A DNA stretch of 64,000 nucleotides. Source: Ampelocalamus luodianensis (lineage: Eukaryota; Streptophyta; Magnoliopsida; Poales; Poaceae). The stretch is taken from positions 27,492,657 through 27,556,656 of the forward strand of contig CM070632.1 of the NCBI GenBank assembly GCA_036346255.1, read 5' to 3'. Below the pieces are notes generated by a model. That model worked only from the letters and a program-made list of their open reading frames with translations. It did not search any database and was not told where the DNA came from. The translations under genes and the position numbers were made by a program. Shown in pieces: positions 44,717 through 56,362 of the stretch. How positions within the stretch are numbered: the stretch's first letter is position 1; the number at the start of each line of letters is the position of its first letter.

Positions 44717-47018
44717 TGTAACACCCCAACTCAGAACGAGCCTGGAATGCTACCAAAGCTAAATACAACTAGAACGAAATTACAAATTTTCGAAAGAGTC
44801 TCCTTTGTATATTCAATAAAACCAAGTTTCTAACAAGTAAACATAACATTTAACAATATTTCCAGATTCCAATTCAATCATGCATAAATGATAATCATAT
44901 GAGAATAAATAAGCAACACCAATGACACAATCCATAAATCATCCTACATCCATCATCATAAAAACATCTATAGGTGATTATAACATAGTTATTTATTCTT
45001 TGTGTGGAACTAAGATAACAATTGCATAAAAGTCGTGAGGTAGTGCGTGCTCTCAAAGTCTACTCCTCCCATGCATGACGTTTTTGCAGGTACCTAAATC
45101 AAAACAAAGCAAGGGTGAGCCATAAGACTCAAGTAAGTATCAACAAGGTTACATGATCATAAAGACATAACAAATAAACAACTTTAATCAACATCATTCA
45201 TGGCATTTCAATATTAAGAAAAATAATGATAATGCCATGCACTCTTGTTCTTTATCTCTTACGCATTTTACCAAAGAATGCGGGTATTCATCCGTCAATG
45301 GATACCCATGCTCGTGCCCTCCGGCACGGGGACCAAGAGCATATACATCAACTTGTATAGGACCTTTGCCCGCCATCAAAATGACGGGACCTCTGACATA
45401 TTGCCCACATTTCATGAATGTGAGGAGCTCAAGCTGTCATTGTCGACAGGACCTCAACCGATTCACTTGGACACCTTATGACCAAGTTTCAATATGCTCA
45501 AGATATGCATGAATATAATATCTATACCTTCTCATTCATCAGGATTCACATATACATTAATGATGTAAACAGTAGCATTATGATATAACTGCAATCATAA
45601 TATGCCAACATCAACACCACTAGGGTCATCTCAACATCACTTCCATATGGCAACAATGAACATTACACCCCTCAATCATAGCATGCAACAAGAAATCTAC
45701 TTAACCCGAATACTTGCCTCAACTGTGCGAGAACGGCGGACGCGAAGTGGGTGCTGCCCTTGGGATCTCGCTGCCACCTGGACAAGAAGATAACCCCAAA
45801 CTAAGACTAGCATACTGGACCAAAATCATACATAACATTACAATCGAAAAACTTCTTATCATTTCTAACCTTTCTAATTTCTAGCGATCGGTCACTACAG
45901 ACAGCAGACTTCAAAAATTCATAACTTTCTGCTCAGGAGTCCAAATAGGATGATCTTGGACATTCTGGAAAGGTAATTAAAATGTCTAAATAAACTTAGT
46001 TGGGGAGACCCTCTGATTCGGCCATCTACCAGTCCTACCAATCTATTTAATCAGAGCAAACATTTCACGTCGGGTTTCTGGACAGCGACAAAGAAACTAT
46101 CATAACTTTCTCTACGTTCGTCCGAATTTAGTGATCTTTAGTTTTCCTGAAAGCTAAGAGGATTAGCCTAGTTTTTCGTTATGGTGAGACCCTCTGGAAA
46201 CCCCTCTAAATATGCGCTTCTATCAGGTTAACCAACACTAGCAATTCTGCTTCTCTCCAGAAACACAGAAATACTAAGAAATTCATAACTTTGGCTATCG
46301 AAGTCCGAATGACTTGATTCTTGTCGGCAATGAAAGGTAACTACAATATATACAACTTTCTAGGAGACACCCAGACCCAATTCTGCCTCTAACCTAATCA
46401 AAATCAACAATCTTCTCTGCTGCAGAAAACCGACGAACTGACAACCGAAAGTGTACAACTAGAAAACGACCCCAAAACAAAGAATCACAGGTTACCCTTG
46501 CCGAGACGACGAAGGCACGCTATGCGGATGATGATCACCACGAGTTCCCGGTTGCGGATCCTTCTTCCCTCTCCCTTTCTTCTCTTCCTTCTTCCCTTCT
46601 CTTCTTCCTTCTTGGCCGGCTGCAAATGGAGGATCTCTTCTTCTCTTGGCCGGCAGCAAAGGGGAACCTTGGAGGAGGGCTTGGGAGGGCGCAAGGAGGA
46701 AGACAACCAGGGAGGAGAGGCGTGGGAGGGGGAAGGGCAGCCACACAAAGGGGGGAGGGGTGGAGGCGTGGGGGAAGTGGGAGGAGGGCTGCGGTTAGGG
46801 TTTGGGGGGGAGTGGTGCCCCCCCTTTGGCCGGCCACCCCCCTAGGCTCCATGGGCCGAGGCCCAAGCCCATGATCCAAAAGATCAGCGATTAACCCCTC
46901 CTTTTTAATAGATGAACTGGGAAATTTCATGTTGGTCCATCCCGGACATCATCGAACTCTCTCCCGAATGATTTAATCTCCTCTGATTCATTTCTTATCT
47001 CACTTTTGGGATATTACA
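44717..47018. repeat. Solo LTR inside the G5 LTR
   Basis: It starts TGTAACACCCCAACTC and ends GGGATATTACA, flanked by GATTC (44712-44716) and AATTC (47019-47023). 2302 bp, no internal region, so it is the product of LTR-LTR recombination. It is a relative of its host LTR: both contain the degenerate CATAACTTT repeat units and a CT-rich, then GC-rich end (46540-46850). Open frames at 46485-46930 on both strands reflect that low-complexity composition. Confidence 0.75.
45895..46395. repeat. Degenerate repeat units in the solo LTR
   Basis: Three units of roughly 150-180 bp, each with an ATTCATAACTTT-like start (45917, 46098, 46279), a TCCGAAT-type block and a GGAGA(C)CC end before a GATTCGG or GACCCAA motif. 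Similar units occur at 44615-44716, 47105-47215 and 47287-47395 and at 62695-63185. Confidence 0.6.
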
Positions 47019-47023
47019 AATTC

Positions 47024-47934
47024 GGCCAAATTAATTTAGCAATCGGCAGATAAAGTTACAGAACAGATTCTGCCTAACCCAGAAACACAGCTACAAAGAA
47101 CAGGTCATAACTTTGGTTCCGTAACTCCGATTAGAGTGTTCTTTACCAATATGACAAGGTTATGAAATTATCTACAATAACCTAGTTGGGAGAAAACTCT
47201 GATTCGTCCAATAACATAAACATATTTTAGGAGACAACTTGAAAGGTAGTTCTCGTCAGAATTCTGGACAGCAGAAACTAAAACGATCATAACTTTTGAT
47301 CCGTATGTCGGAATTAGGTGTTCTTGGCGGCCACCGAAAGATAAAAACATTATCTAAATAACTCTAGGAGATCAAAACTTCTAATTCGGCCTCTAAGATG
47401 TCGAAACAGCCCCCGAAACACACTGGACAGAATCGAAACTACTGCACACAGACTTTGATCCAATCAAAACTAATCGGTTTCACTTCTACGACTAATCAAA
47501 CAACAACAACCGGCAATCGTTACCCTTAGAGACACGCGTGCCCGCTGAATTCCCCCGCTAGATGCTCATCTCCTCTTCTTCTCCTCTCTCCCTCCACCTT
47601 TCTCCTTGGCCGACAACAATGGGAGAGCACCACCACGAGGGAGCAACGGAGTGCAAGGAGGAGGGCGATCAGAGCAGCAGATCAGAAGGGCGGCGGAACA
47701 CTGTAGCAATACGTGCTACAGTGGTGGGCTAAGGTTTCCCCCTCCTTTTATTAGTGGTCGACCCTCATGGGCCTCCCGCCAAAGCCCAAGCCCAGGTTGC
47801 CAAAGAATTACAGATTTTCCTTCTCTAAAGTCTAATTTCTCTTTTCACTGCTTCCTTCATTAGAATAAGTTGGAGTACTACAGAAAAACCTTTTTTGTTT
47901 ACTCTCCTTCCTTAGAAACATTCGGGGTATTACA
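47024..47934 (-). repeat. G5 LTR, right segment
   Basis: It continues the LTR after the solo LTR and ends TTCGGGGTATTACA. It has two more CATAACTTT units. Confidence 0.7.
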
Positions 47935-49138
47935 TGACCCTGACATCTTCCTCAAGACGCTCCGTACGAAGGTTCATGAGGCGCCGGAAATGTTGTACGA
48001 TTCCCTTCGTACGAGGAGTATGAGATGTATCCCCATCCGAATGCTCCACAGAACTTGCCATTGTTAGCAAATCATAAGTATATATCCCTAGCAAACTACT
48101 AGGATGTGGTGGTTCAAAAGTCACTCACACTCAAGCCTCTATTGAATTCTTACCAATTCTTACCAAGCAAACAGGTGTGATCGGCAATCAGCGGTGTCAA
48201 TGTATCTCCGAAGATTGGATGGAGCGATTGCCAGGTGAAGTTCAGCCTGTACGGTTGTAGAAACGGTGTAGCTGGGAAGGCTCAAGTATGACAGCAATGG
48301 ATTAGCAACTATCAAATCAGAGAATGCAAGCTGAAAAATCGTTCAACACCGGTTAGTGTTGGTCCTAGGCTAGACCGTACTAGAGACGCGAGCCTAGAAC
48401 ACAAACGAAAGCACGGTGCGACAGAAGCTCGAAAAAGGATGCCGTCTTCACGGGGAACCTTAGAATCACTTACAAAAGAGCTATGTCAATTTTGAGCAAA
48501 TTCTCAGAAACTTTTTTTTGTCGCTCTTTTTTTTTGCTCCTCTTTTTTTTCTCTTTTTTTGCAAATGTGCACCTCACTCAAAACTCTTCAAAGTCTTCTT
48601 CGGGCCTAGGAGGTATATGGGTCACAAACTTTTCTAAAATGTAGGGGTAAAAGGTAATTAAAAGATACTCTCTCTCTAAACTTTGATTTTTTGATCGCGT
48701 TGTCGGTCGGATCGCGTTGCAAGAGGATGGTGGCCACGGTAGGACGCGACAAGGGATGGTGGCAGCACTGGTGGTCGCGGCAACGGCTCTGGTGGTCGTG
48801 GGAGCGCGAAGCAAAGACAGCAGCGGCTCTGCCGGGCGCGGCAAGGACTGGCAACAATGGAGGTAAGCGGCAGATTGAACCCAAACTCAACGGTGCGACC
48901 AAACGTGAGCAGAACTCGAAACTCTAAAGGAACTAGACACTAAGACCAGCAAAAGACACGACGATGCAATCGAAAGTTCAACAATGCAATGCACTGAAAA
49001 GAAAGATGCAATGGCGCAATTGGTCTTGGACAGATAGGTGATCTAATCCTATAATTTTTGTTTTTTTTTGGCTTTTTCTGGACTTTCGGAATTAAGCAAC
49101 CTAACTACGAAAAACAGTAAATTCTCACCCAGCAACCT
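47935..49138 (-). other. G3 gag start and long leader
   Basis: In element sense this is the upstream end of gag (near 48000-48130, with an acidic, Met-rich frame) and about 1 kb of non-coding leader. It contains a T-rich patch (48511-48561). Frames at 48578-48927 on both strands lack any conserved domain. Confidence 0.55.
48511..48561. repeat. Poly-T rich patch
   Basis: Four T runs of 7-9 separated by short GC words. In element sense this is an A-rich run in the G3 leader. Confidence 0.8.
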
Positions 49139-49142
49139 TGAG

Positions 49143-49153
49143 CTCTGATACCA
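49143..49153 (-). promoter_or_regulatory. G3 primer binding site
   Basis: CTCTGATACCA, the complement of TGGTATCAGAG, 2 bp from the LTR terminus at 49156. Intact here. Confidence 0.8.
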
Positions 49154-49155
49154 CT

Positions 49156-50157
49156 TGATGGAGGCGGGGTGCCCGATCTTTCGATGAGATTGATAACTAT
49201 CGATTTTGGTGGAGGTGATTCTCGCGATCCGACTACAACCGTACGACGACGCTTGCACCTTATCAATCGTTGAACCAACTCCGAGATATTATTGACTGTG
49301 CTAGAAGCGCAATCAACCTGAACACGAGGTTCAATTCCTGTGAGCAATCAAAGAACTAGCAAGAATAAAATATAGGCAATCTGATATTGCGAATAAGAAT
49401 GTAGCGTAGATGGTATTGAAAATCAAAGGTCGGATCCCGAAGGCTGTCTTGACAGGTGATCGTCCGACACAACTGAAGAGCAGAAGTTTGCACAATGGCT
49501 AAACCTAAACTCAATGAAATCCGAGTTCTAGCTAGGGGAGCGGCGGCTCCTATATGGGAAGATGACCAGGGGTGGCGACCAGGGAAGTGGACGCACGTCC
49601 CTAGGGTTACAAGGCCCATGGGCCCAAGAGGAGGTGGCGCATCACCCTTTTTGACTCGGACAAAAAAACAGACGTGGATTGTTTTGTTTATTGTGGTGGG
49701 CTCGATTGGAATTTGAAGCTAAGGTTGGATCCATTAGAAAGTAGACTTGATAAGCTTTCAATGAAGTCCAAGAACGTCCCAAACGAACTCCGTATGAAGA
49801 AGTTACGGCCGTTTGAACTTAGTGCTGTCGTAGTAGTCCGAACTCGAATCCAGAACGAGCCCAACTCGAACTCTTGCTTGGCTCGGACCCAAAGTGACGT
49901 GATGACCTCCATTATGCCTCCTATGCTTGTCCATGACTCCACATACCTCTCCTTGGTCCTTTCCCATGTTCCTAAGCACAATTAAATCACTTGCATTAGG
50001 TAGCGATCTATTCTCAGTAATATATAAACCTATGAACGAATTCACCTCGTGATTAAGTTGGCGAGCACTAGCTCGAGTAATTGGTCCTTGTAACATTTGT
50101 TGTGCATCAGCTGTGTGTGTAGGCGCGGTTGTATCCAAGTTAGGGATGTCCTCATCA
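49156..50157 (-). repeat. G3 right LTR (5' LTR in element sense)
   Basis: 1002 bp, TGATGGAGGC to CCTCATCA. Its length agrees with CRM-clade LTRs of grasses. The last 240 bp match the truncated left LTR at 38149-38396 nearly exactly. Confidence 0.85.
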
Positions 50158-50771
50158 GTTATCCCATCTGGTTGAGTGGGTGGTCCTTCATGACCTTCTT
50201 TACATTCCTACCTGGCGCAAGAGGGGGCTTGAACCCTACGGGTGGTTAGCCTAATAGGGGTGAAACCTTAGCGAGGGGTGACTGTGTTGAAAAGGCGCAT
50301 TGTAAAGGACTTGTCATAACATTTTAGTCGCACACCTTCGGAAGTGTGTGAGCGGACAGTATAAATTGGTTATCTCTTGTGGGTAAAGCTGTACACCTCT
50401 GCAGAGTGTAAATTTATTCGAATAGCCGTGTCCACGGTTATGGACATGCTAGCAAAGCCACTCCAAGTTAGATTTTGGTTTTGTGTTTTCGAACGTCTTT
50501 GTTAACTGGTTTTGGATCTCTATCCAATTGGGTTTTAAGCGGGGAGCCTTGGCGGTTAGCTGGTCATAGGAGGTTATGCTTCACCCTTTTATTCTTGTTA
50601 TCTATCAAGCAAAACTGTGTTAGAAAATGAAATTTATGTATGGTTTAGATTTCTTTAGAACTTATTACTTATATTTGGAAGGAAGCATGACTTGATGCAA
50701 ATCAACCATATAAGCTCTCCTTTGTGATATCCTTGCATGCATGAATCTGTTATTTGACAGGTGTGACTTGC

Positions 50772-50790
50772 GAGCACGGTTGTTGTGCTC
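50772..50790 (+). repeat. Hairpin 1, family D
   Basis: GAGCAC-GGTTGTT-GTGCTC. Compared with GAGTAC/GTACTC in other families both arms changed together, T to C and A to G, keeping the stem. Confidence 0.7.
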
Positions 50791-51089
50791 ACTCTTGCTT
50801 TGTTGCAAAAGCAGGTGAAGAGATCTATGCTGAGAACCAAGAGGTCCTGGACGACTAGGCTACGCCCTCCAGCCGATTGCCTATGGTGTATTGGGTGGAC
50901 TTGTCTTTTGCCTCCGCCGTGTAAAGTTGCTTTTGCTAGCTTATAAGCCAACTTTGTAATCAACTCTTTTGTTGTTAATAAAGTTTGCGTTGATGTTCGA
51001 GTATCACTTGTGTTTGCTGTGTGAGCTAGCCATTGATCCTTGGGACTAGCTCAGATCATAGGAGATTTAGGACGTTTCGAAGTCCCATG

Positions 51090-51330
51090 ACCTCCTCGGG
51101 TTGGTCTCTGGACCTCCCTCAGATCAGGTCGTGGCACTAGGGGAGGTCCCTCAAGACCTACTCGGGTCAGGTCTCCAGACCTCTAGGTGGTCCTGCTGGA
51201 CCTCCTGGGTGGTCCTGCTGGACCTCCTGGGTGGTCCTGGAGGTCCTCTCAGGTGATCCTACTGGACCTTCTGGGAGGTCCTGGTGGACCTTTCGGGAGC
51301 TCCTGGAGGGTCTCTCAGGTGACCCCTAGC
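51090..51330. repeat. Short-period GGTCCTG/GGACCTC array
   Basis: Repeated words such as GGTCCTGCTGGACCTCCTGG at about 23-bp spacing (51189-51240), more irregular to either side. A similar array lies at 63725-63860. Confidence 0.7.
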
Positions 51331-51345
51331 CGGGTCGCCACACAC

Positions 51346-51696
51346 ATACTTGCTAATCTTTATAAATGATAATTCATCCAAGGAACACAATACCATTTAT
51401 TCTATAATTCGTAAGTATAGATGTGATATAATCATCTCCATGATTGCCTCGCCTTCAATAGGGACGCGATCACTGTCGATATGCATCTGTACGTCATGTT
51501 CCACCATGTGCTTAATCGTTGCCCCTCCATAGGGACGCGTGATTGTCGATTCTGGATTTTTCAAGCAGCAATAACTACATACTACACACACATATGTCTT
51601 TCAACAAATTTTTAAACTTAATTTTACACATAGTTTTCATGAAGTTTTCTCTCATTTTGAGTTTCCACCTGATATTTGGCCCCATGCAGAGGAACT
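51346..51696. other. Unassigned AT-rich stretch
   Basis: It sits between two LTRs. It contains the word AGGGACGCG followed by ATC(A)-TGTCGAT twice (51460-51481 and 51531-51550). No protein or RNA gene seen. Could be original host sequence. Confidence 0.4.
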
Positions 51697-54600
51697 TGTC
51701 ACATCCCCAAATTAATAAAGAGGTTTATTATGCATCTCATTAGCATGCATCATGTTTTGAAACTTTTTATTTAAATATTGTACTTGGAAAATCTCAAAAC
51801 ATATATGAAACATTCACTTTAATTCGAACTCCAAACTAAAAACTAAAATAAATGCTGCTAAAGTATCTCTGGAAATAATTTATTCAAATACTATATTAAT
51901 TATCACGAATTAATATAATTTTCCCCAAATTTTTGGGACTGGTTTGAACCCTATGAAAATTCAAACACAACTTAAAGATCAATATCAAGCTTGAAATTAA
52001 AGTATACACTATATATAATGAACAGTAGTGTTCAATAATTTTTATGGACACTAGGCTATCCCAGGAACCCCCAGAAAGTATTTCATGATTTTAGGAATTT
52101 TATTTATATTTTTAGCACCCTAGTCAAAGTAGGAAAAACCATTTAAATCTCAGTCAAAGCCCTAAACCAAACCGGCTGCTACTGTTCATCGGGCTCGAGT
52201 CTGATTCGGCGAACTGACTCAGCCCGACCGCCTAAATGCACCGACGCATGCAAACCCTTGGATCTCAGATCGACGATCCAGATCTCGCCACTGTTGGGCA
52301 GTTCAAAACAACGCTTTAAATCTTATCCATCTGATCCAGATCTAATGGTCCGCATTAAGCCACGTGACACTGGCTTACCTCCGCGCCTTGAGTCGCTGTC
52401 ATCGCGGGCCCGCTTGTTAGGCCTTTCTTCCTCCTTGGGCAGGCGCTCAGGCGCTGCCAGCCACGCGGCCGCGCCTTTCTGCTCCGAGCCGTTGGAGCTC
52501 CATCACGCCGTGAATCCACCGCCACCTCGGACCACTCCGGATCGTTCTCTACTTCACGCCGCCTCCAATGCCGTCATCGCCCGAGCATAATACCCCTCGG
52601 CACCCCTCTTCTTCCCCACTTCTCCTCTATTTGACCGAGCAGAGGGAAGCTCGTTCTCGCTCTCTACGCAGGTAAGCTTCCACCGGGTGATGCCATTCTT
52701 TTCTTTGTTCAATGCCTTACCCATTTTTGCTTATGCGAGCTCTTGATTCTCTCTGTAGCTCCCGACCGCCACCGCGCCTCGCCATTTCCGAGCGCGCCGG
52801 GGACACTTTCGTGCCATCTTCGTGTCCGGGAGGTATTATCCTCAATCCACCGCGTCACCTTACGTGCTTTAGGCCACTGATCAAAACCCCTCAACTTATT
52901 TCATTGTTGCACGACTGGGTTCCGGTGAATTGAAGTATTATCCATTTTCGGCCTAAGGACACCTTTTCATCTCCCACTTTGATTGGTAAGCTTTTTTGCC
53001 AATTCCTTGCTCCTATGGCTCGCTCTTAAGCTCCTTGAGCTAACCCGAGCATTCATTTTGCTCAGATCTTCATCTCTTCGTTGAACCGTGTCGTCGCCAT
53101 CTTCTTCTCCGGCACCGACCAAGCTCCAGCTAACCCCAGGCTTCCCCGAGCACCTTCCTCCGCTCGGGTAGTTTCTAGTTAGTCCTAGTACTCGCACTCG
53201 CCATGTATGTCATTTGCGAGCTACGCATTACCGTTTCGTGTTTGCCGAGAACCGCCGCCGCTTAGCTCGCCAGCCGCAGACGCAGACTATATTCGAGGTC
53301 GCCACCACCCCTCAAAGATGTGTAGCATTATTGCACAGCTATCACAGCCCTTGGCTGGCGCCGCCATGGTCGGAATCGCCGGCGAGCCGCCGGTGAAACG
53401 CGTGGGATCGAAATCCCGTTGTCGTACGCCGATCGCTACTGTAGCAACGCCATTAAACGTTAACTCCAATCATTAGTTATAAATGATGTCTTAGCTGCGG
53501 TAATGTCTCGCTTACATGTGGGCCCCAAGCACAGAAACGGCGGGGTTGAACCGAAACAAAAGGTGACTGACATGTGGGCCCTAGGCCTTAAGTCCCGTGC
53601 ACCGTGCGTGTGCGTCGGTGGACCAAGTCCCGTGGACCGTGTCACTGACAGCGGGACCCACTGGTCAGAATGCAATTTAAATCTGAGTTAAAATGAAAAA
53701 TGCACTATTCATTAGGCCCGCTGGTCAGTGACCTCGGCTAGCGCTGTGCTCGGTGAGAAAAGGTTTAAAATGATATACAAAATTCGAAATCCATTTATTT
53801 GTAAGCTGAAAAATATGTATAACTTTGAAAATACATAACTAATTCATTTTAACTCCAAATTGAGTGAAACCACTTCTGTTAATTTTTATTTTTAATGAAC
53901 TTTATATTAAAATTGGTTTCAAACATGTCCCTGTAACAGAGAGTATTATTTTGGGAAGGATAACCCATAACTCTATTATTTGCACAATAGAAAAAGACTT
54001 TTAACTTCAAAAATACATAACTATTTCATATTAACTCCAAAAACAGTGAAACCACTTTCGATATTTTTCATTTTAAGTGAACTAATTTATAAAGTAGGTT
54101 TCAATCTTACCTCTGTCATAGAAAATATATTTTGAGAAAAATGATCCTAAAGTGAATTGTTGTTACACTATAAAATGCTGATAATTTTAGAAATTCATAA
54201 CTAAATCATGAAAACTCCAATTGAAGCAAACTCAACTGTTTTGAACTTGTAATAATATTGCCTATTTATCCATGTAATACATGTACTCACCACTGCTCTA
54301 AAAATTTTCACCTCATAATTAAATTACTCAAAGAGGACATATCGAAAACTGAAATTCGAACCATCATAACTTTGACATACTAAATCAAAATGGGATAATT
54401 CTTTCACCAAAAATCATATAAAATCATGACTTATCTACTGTAGAAAAATCATGCATTTTTGAGCATATTGAATTTTTGTGTATTCCTCGATGTTTATTCG
54501 GTATTGTATTTATATAGATTTCGAGCCTATTGATATTGACTCCTACGCTACTGAGGGAGAGCAATTAGCCTACCAGCAAGGTAAGCATCCTTTGAACTTT

Positions 54601-55392
54601 CTTTTTGCATCATATTTGATCCCAGTTTTGTTAGGATAGATGCAATGATAATTGCTTGCATGCTATTTTGATGTTGTCGCTATTTTTGTGATGAATAGTT
54701 AGACACATCCTATATTCTTGTCATTGTGGCTATCCATGAATTATTCCAGTACTGAAATGCTTATGATAGGATGTGTGAAATTATATTGTTCGGGTATGCT
54801 TAGCCATACAAGTCTAGAAACGATAGTCTGATTGCCGGGAATAACCCGATAATTATGGGATAAACATAATTCTCATTATATACTTTTGTTTCAGATCTTC
54901 TTATCTATTTTATGAGTTAAATTTTGATATTTTAAAGAAGTGTTTGGTCTGGACAAGTGTTGGTTAGTGATGGTCCTTTGTGCACGAGCTTTGGGTAAGT
55001 GGTGGACTTGTCTGGACAATTAAGGACCGAACTTTGGGTACCTACTGTTCAAGCAACACTCGTACTATCACACGCGGTATATGTGTACTGTATGGTTAAG
55101 TAGGGGGAAGGTTTTGTTGTGTTGAGTCCCACGGTGGTGAAATTGTAAGGACATAGGACCGAGAAATCCTATGTTTCCTTTTGGGCGATAGGATGGAGAT
55201 GTTAACGCCTTGTGTTTCCTAGAGCCCCAGGTTGAGGACTTAGCTCAATGGGATCTTCTTGCTAAAAACGACCATATCTTGATTTACCCGGCCGACATAC
55301 CATAGGAAGTATTCTATATTCGGAGGCATCTGGAGGCTTACGGGCTAATCAAGTCGTGTGGGTAAAGTAGTACACCCCTGCAGGGTATAAAT

Positions 55393-55404
55393 CTATTCGA
55401 ATAG
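55393..55404. repeat. CTATTCGAATAG palindrome, G4 LTR
   Basis: It follows CCCTGCAGGG (55377-55386, a perfect 10-bp palindrome) and precedes GTGTCCACGGTTATGGAC. All three parts are at their clearest here. Confidence 0.85.
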
Positions 55405-55748
55405 CCGTGTCCACGGTTATGGACGACCGCTTGAAATTTGTGGCTGCTTATTGTTAGACTTGATATTAAAATTGTGGTTAAACTCGATATCGTCATGAAT
55501 GGGCTATTCATGTTTGGTGTTGTATCAAAGTGGACAGTCACTTTGCCATTTGTATGATTTATTTGTTATTGAATTCATTACTTATTCACATGCTTTACTT
55601 CTACTTCAAATCTGATTTGAAATGGCGCTTGAAAAACTAGTATGTGTAGGTTGTAACTTGTTGCGTCTCTTTTGCAAAACTAAGCCAATATGAGCCATCC
55701 CTTGGAACAGCCTTATGCATAACTAATTTTTATTTGTGTAAGACTTGC

Positions 55749-55766
55749 GAGTACTCTTTTGTACTC
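55749..55766 (+). repeat. Hairpin 1, G4 LTR
   Basis: GAGTAC-TCTTTT-GTACTC, same stem and different loop compared with 29205-29221. Confidence 0.75.
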
Positions 55767-55792
55767 AGCCAGGTGTTTGCTGGCTTTTACAT

Positions 55793-55854
55793 GTGAGGAG
55801 GATATTGAGACCGATGAGCTTGTCGGTGTCGATTTAGGCGACACCGATGAGTAG
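55793..55854 (+). other. Acidic mini-frame and hairpin 2 in G4 LTR
   Basis: It reads EEDIETDELVGVDLGDTDE and TAG. The inverted repeat is CTTGTCGGTGTCG / CGACACCGATGAG (55819-55851). The two changes from the G1 copy both turn Watson-Crick pairs into G-U pairs. The base before the frame is CAT where the G1 copy has CAG, so the acceptor-like site is lost or miscalled here. Confidence 0.5.
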
Positions 55855-56350
55855 TGTGCTATCTTTAGCTCCCAGTCGGTTGCCGATGGGTTATGTGGCA
55901 TACCACTGCAGGCATTTTGGTTTATTTACTTGCTTCCGCTATGAACTTGTTTAATTTGGCCGGTCGGCCACTTATGTAGTTGTAAACTTGAAACTGTGAT
56001 GTATATCTTTTGTACTATTTATGTATGAGTGTTGTATGGATCTGATTGATGTTGTAATAAGAGTATGAATATATTGGTCGCTGATCTTGGGAGCCAATAT
56101 ATGTCATGCTCGCTGTTCATGGCTTCCTATTTAACTCGCTAAGTGTAGTGCTTGACTGGTTGGAGAACCGACAATCATGTAGTGCTCGCAGAGGAGCAGC
56201 GTGCATGATCATCAGGGCTCTAGATTTTAGTTGAGCCTCTCATTTGGACTGAGTTATGTTGGAATCCATTTACTGGAGATCTAGAGTTATGTCCCTAAGA
56301 CCTTGATTAGTCTCGGTCTTACGGAGATAACTCCGGGGTCCCCACAGCGT

Positions 56351-56362
56351 TGGTATCAGAGC
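56351..56362 (+). promoter_or_regulatory. G4 primer binding site
   Basis: TGGTATCAGAGC, 4 bp after the LTR end. This is the intact sequence for initiator Met tRNA, and serves as the reference for the damaged copies at 6298 and 20405. Confidence 0.88.

Larger units (their letters stand above)
42967..47934 (-). mobile_element. G5: truncated LTR element nested in G3 gag
   Basis: It consists of only the outer ~85 bp of one LTR (42967-43050), a leader remnant (43051-43415), a primer binding site and a full LTR (43430-47934) that itself contains a solo LTR. Pol and gag are gone. Both LTR copies start TGTAACACCCTGGCTATT and run in parallel to GCGTCAATAA. The shape, a truncated LTR joined to the leader of a complete LTR, resembles the left part of G2. 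Confidence 0.75.
38149..50157 (-). mobile_element. G3: CRM-clade (centromeric-type) chromovirus
   Basis: A minus-strand gypsy element: truncated left LTR 38149-38396, polypurine tract, integrase, RNase H, RT, protease, gag, leader, primer binding site and full right LTR 49156-50157. The LTR in element sense starts TGATGAGGACATCC. Pol carries WQHYLWPKEFVIH, GLMGHFGVKKTEDIL and SRLNPHGLYMPLPVPS, which I recognise as CRM clade (CRM/CRR elements of grasses). It is interrupted at 42967-47934. Many CRM members target centromeric chromatin, but not all do. Confidence 0.85.
50158..51345 (+). repeat. Gypsy-type LTR fragment, family D
   Basis: Truncated on the left. It has the palindrome cluster (50380-50450, TTATTCGAATAG with one change), hairpin 1 as GAGCAC/GTGCTC (50772-50790), an AAAAGCAG acceptor-like site (50808-50815), a short acidic frame EEIYAENQEVLDD with a TAG stop (50818-50859), and GGTCCT/GGACCTCC repeats (51090-51330). 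It is a different family from A, B and G2, yet has the same layout. Confidence 0.65.
51697..56346 (+). repeat. G4 5' LTR (family A), 4650 bp
   Basis: Same family as 25362-29808, TGTCACATCCCCAAATTAAT to GGGGTCCCCACA, and followed by a primer binding site, so it is the upstream LTR of a separate plus-strand element. It has a donor-like GTAAGC (54581), the palindrome cluster (55361-55430), hairpin 1 (55749-55766) and the acidic frame with hairpin 2 (55793-55854). An AT-rich block at 53940-54170 is absent from the other copy. Confidence 0.88.

Noticed and set aside
46485..46930. Overlapping frames on both strands near 46.7 kb
   Set aside because: Low-complexity CT-rich and GC-rich LTR end; the predicted proteins are Arg, Glu, Lys or Pro runs.
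53207..53476. Possible host gene exons at 52.2-53.5 kb
   Set aside because: Position and flanks show it is the GC-rich core of a family A LTR. It may contain leader exons, but no protein family is recognised.
56351..56362. tRNA-like sequence TGGTATCAGAGC at LTR borders
   Set aside because: These are primer binding sites, only 11-13 bases long, not tRNA genes.
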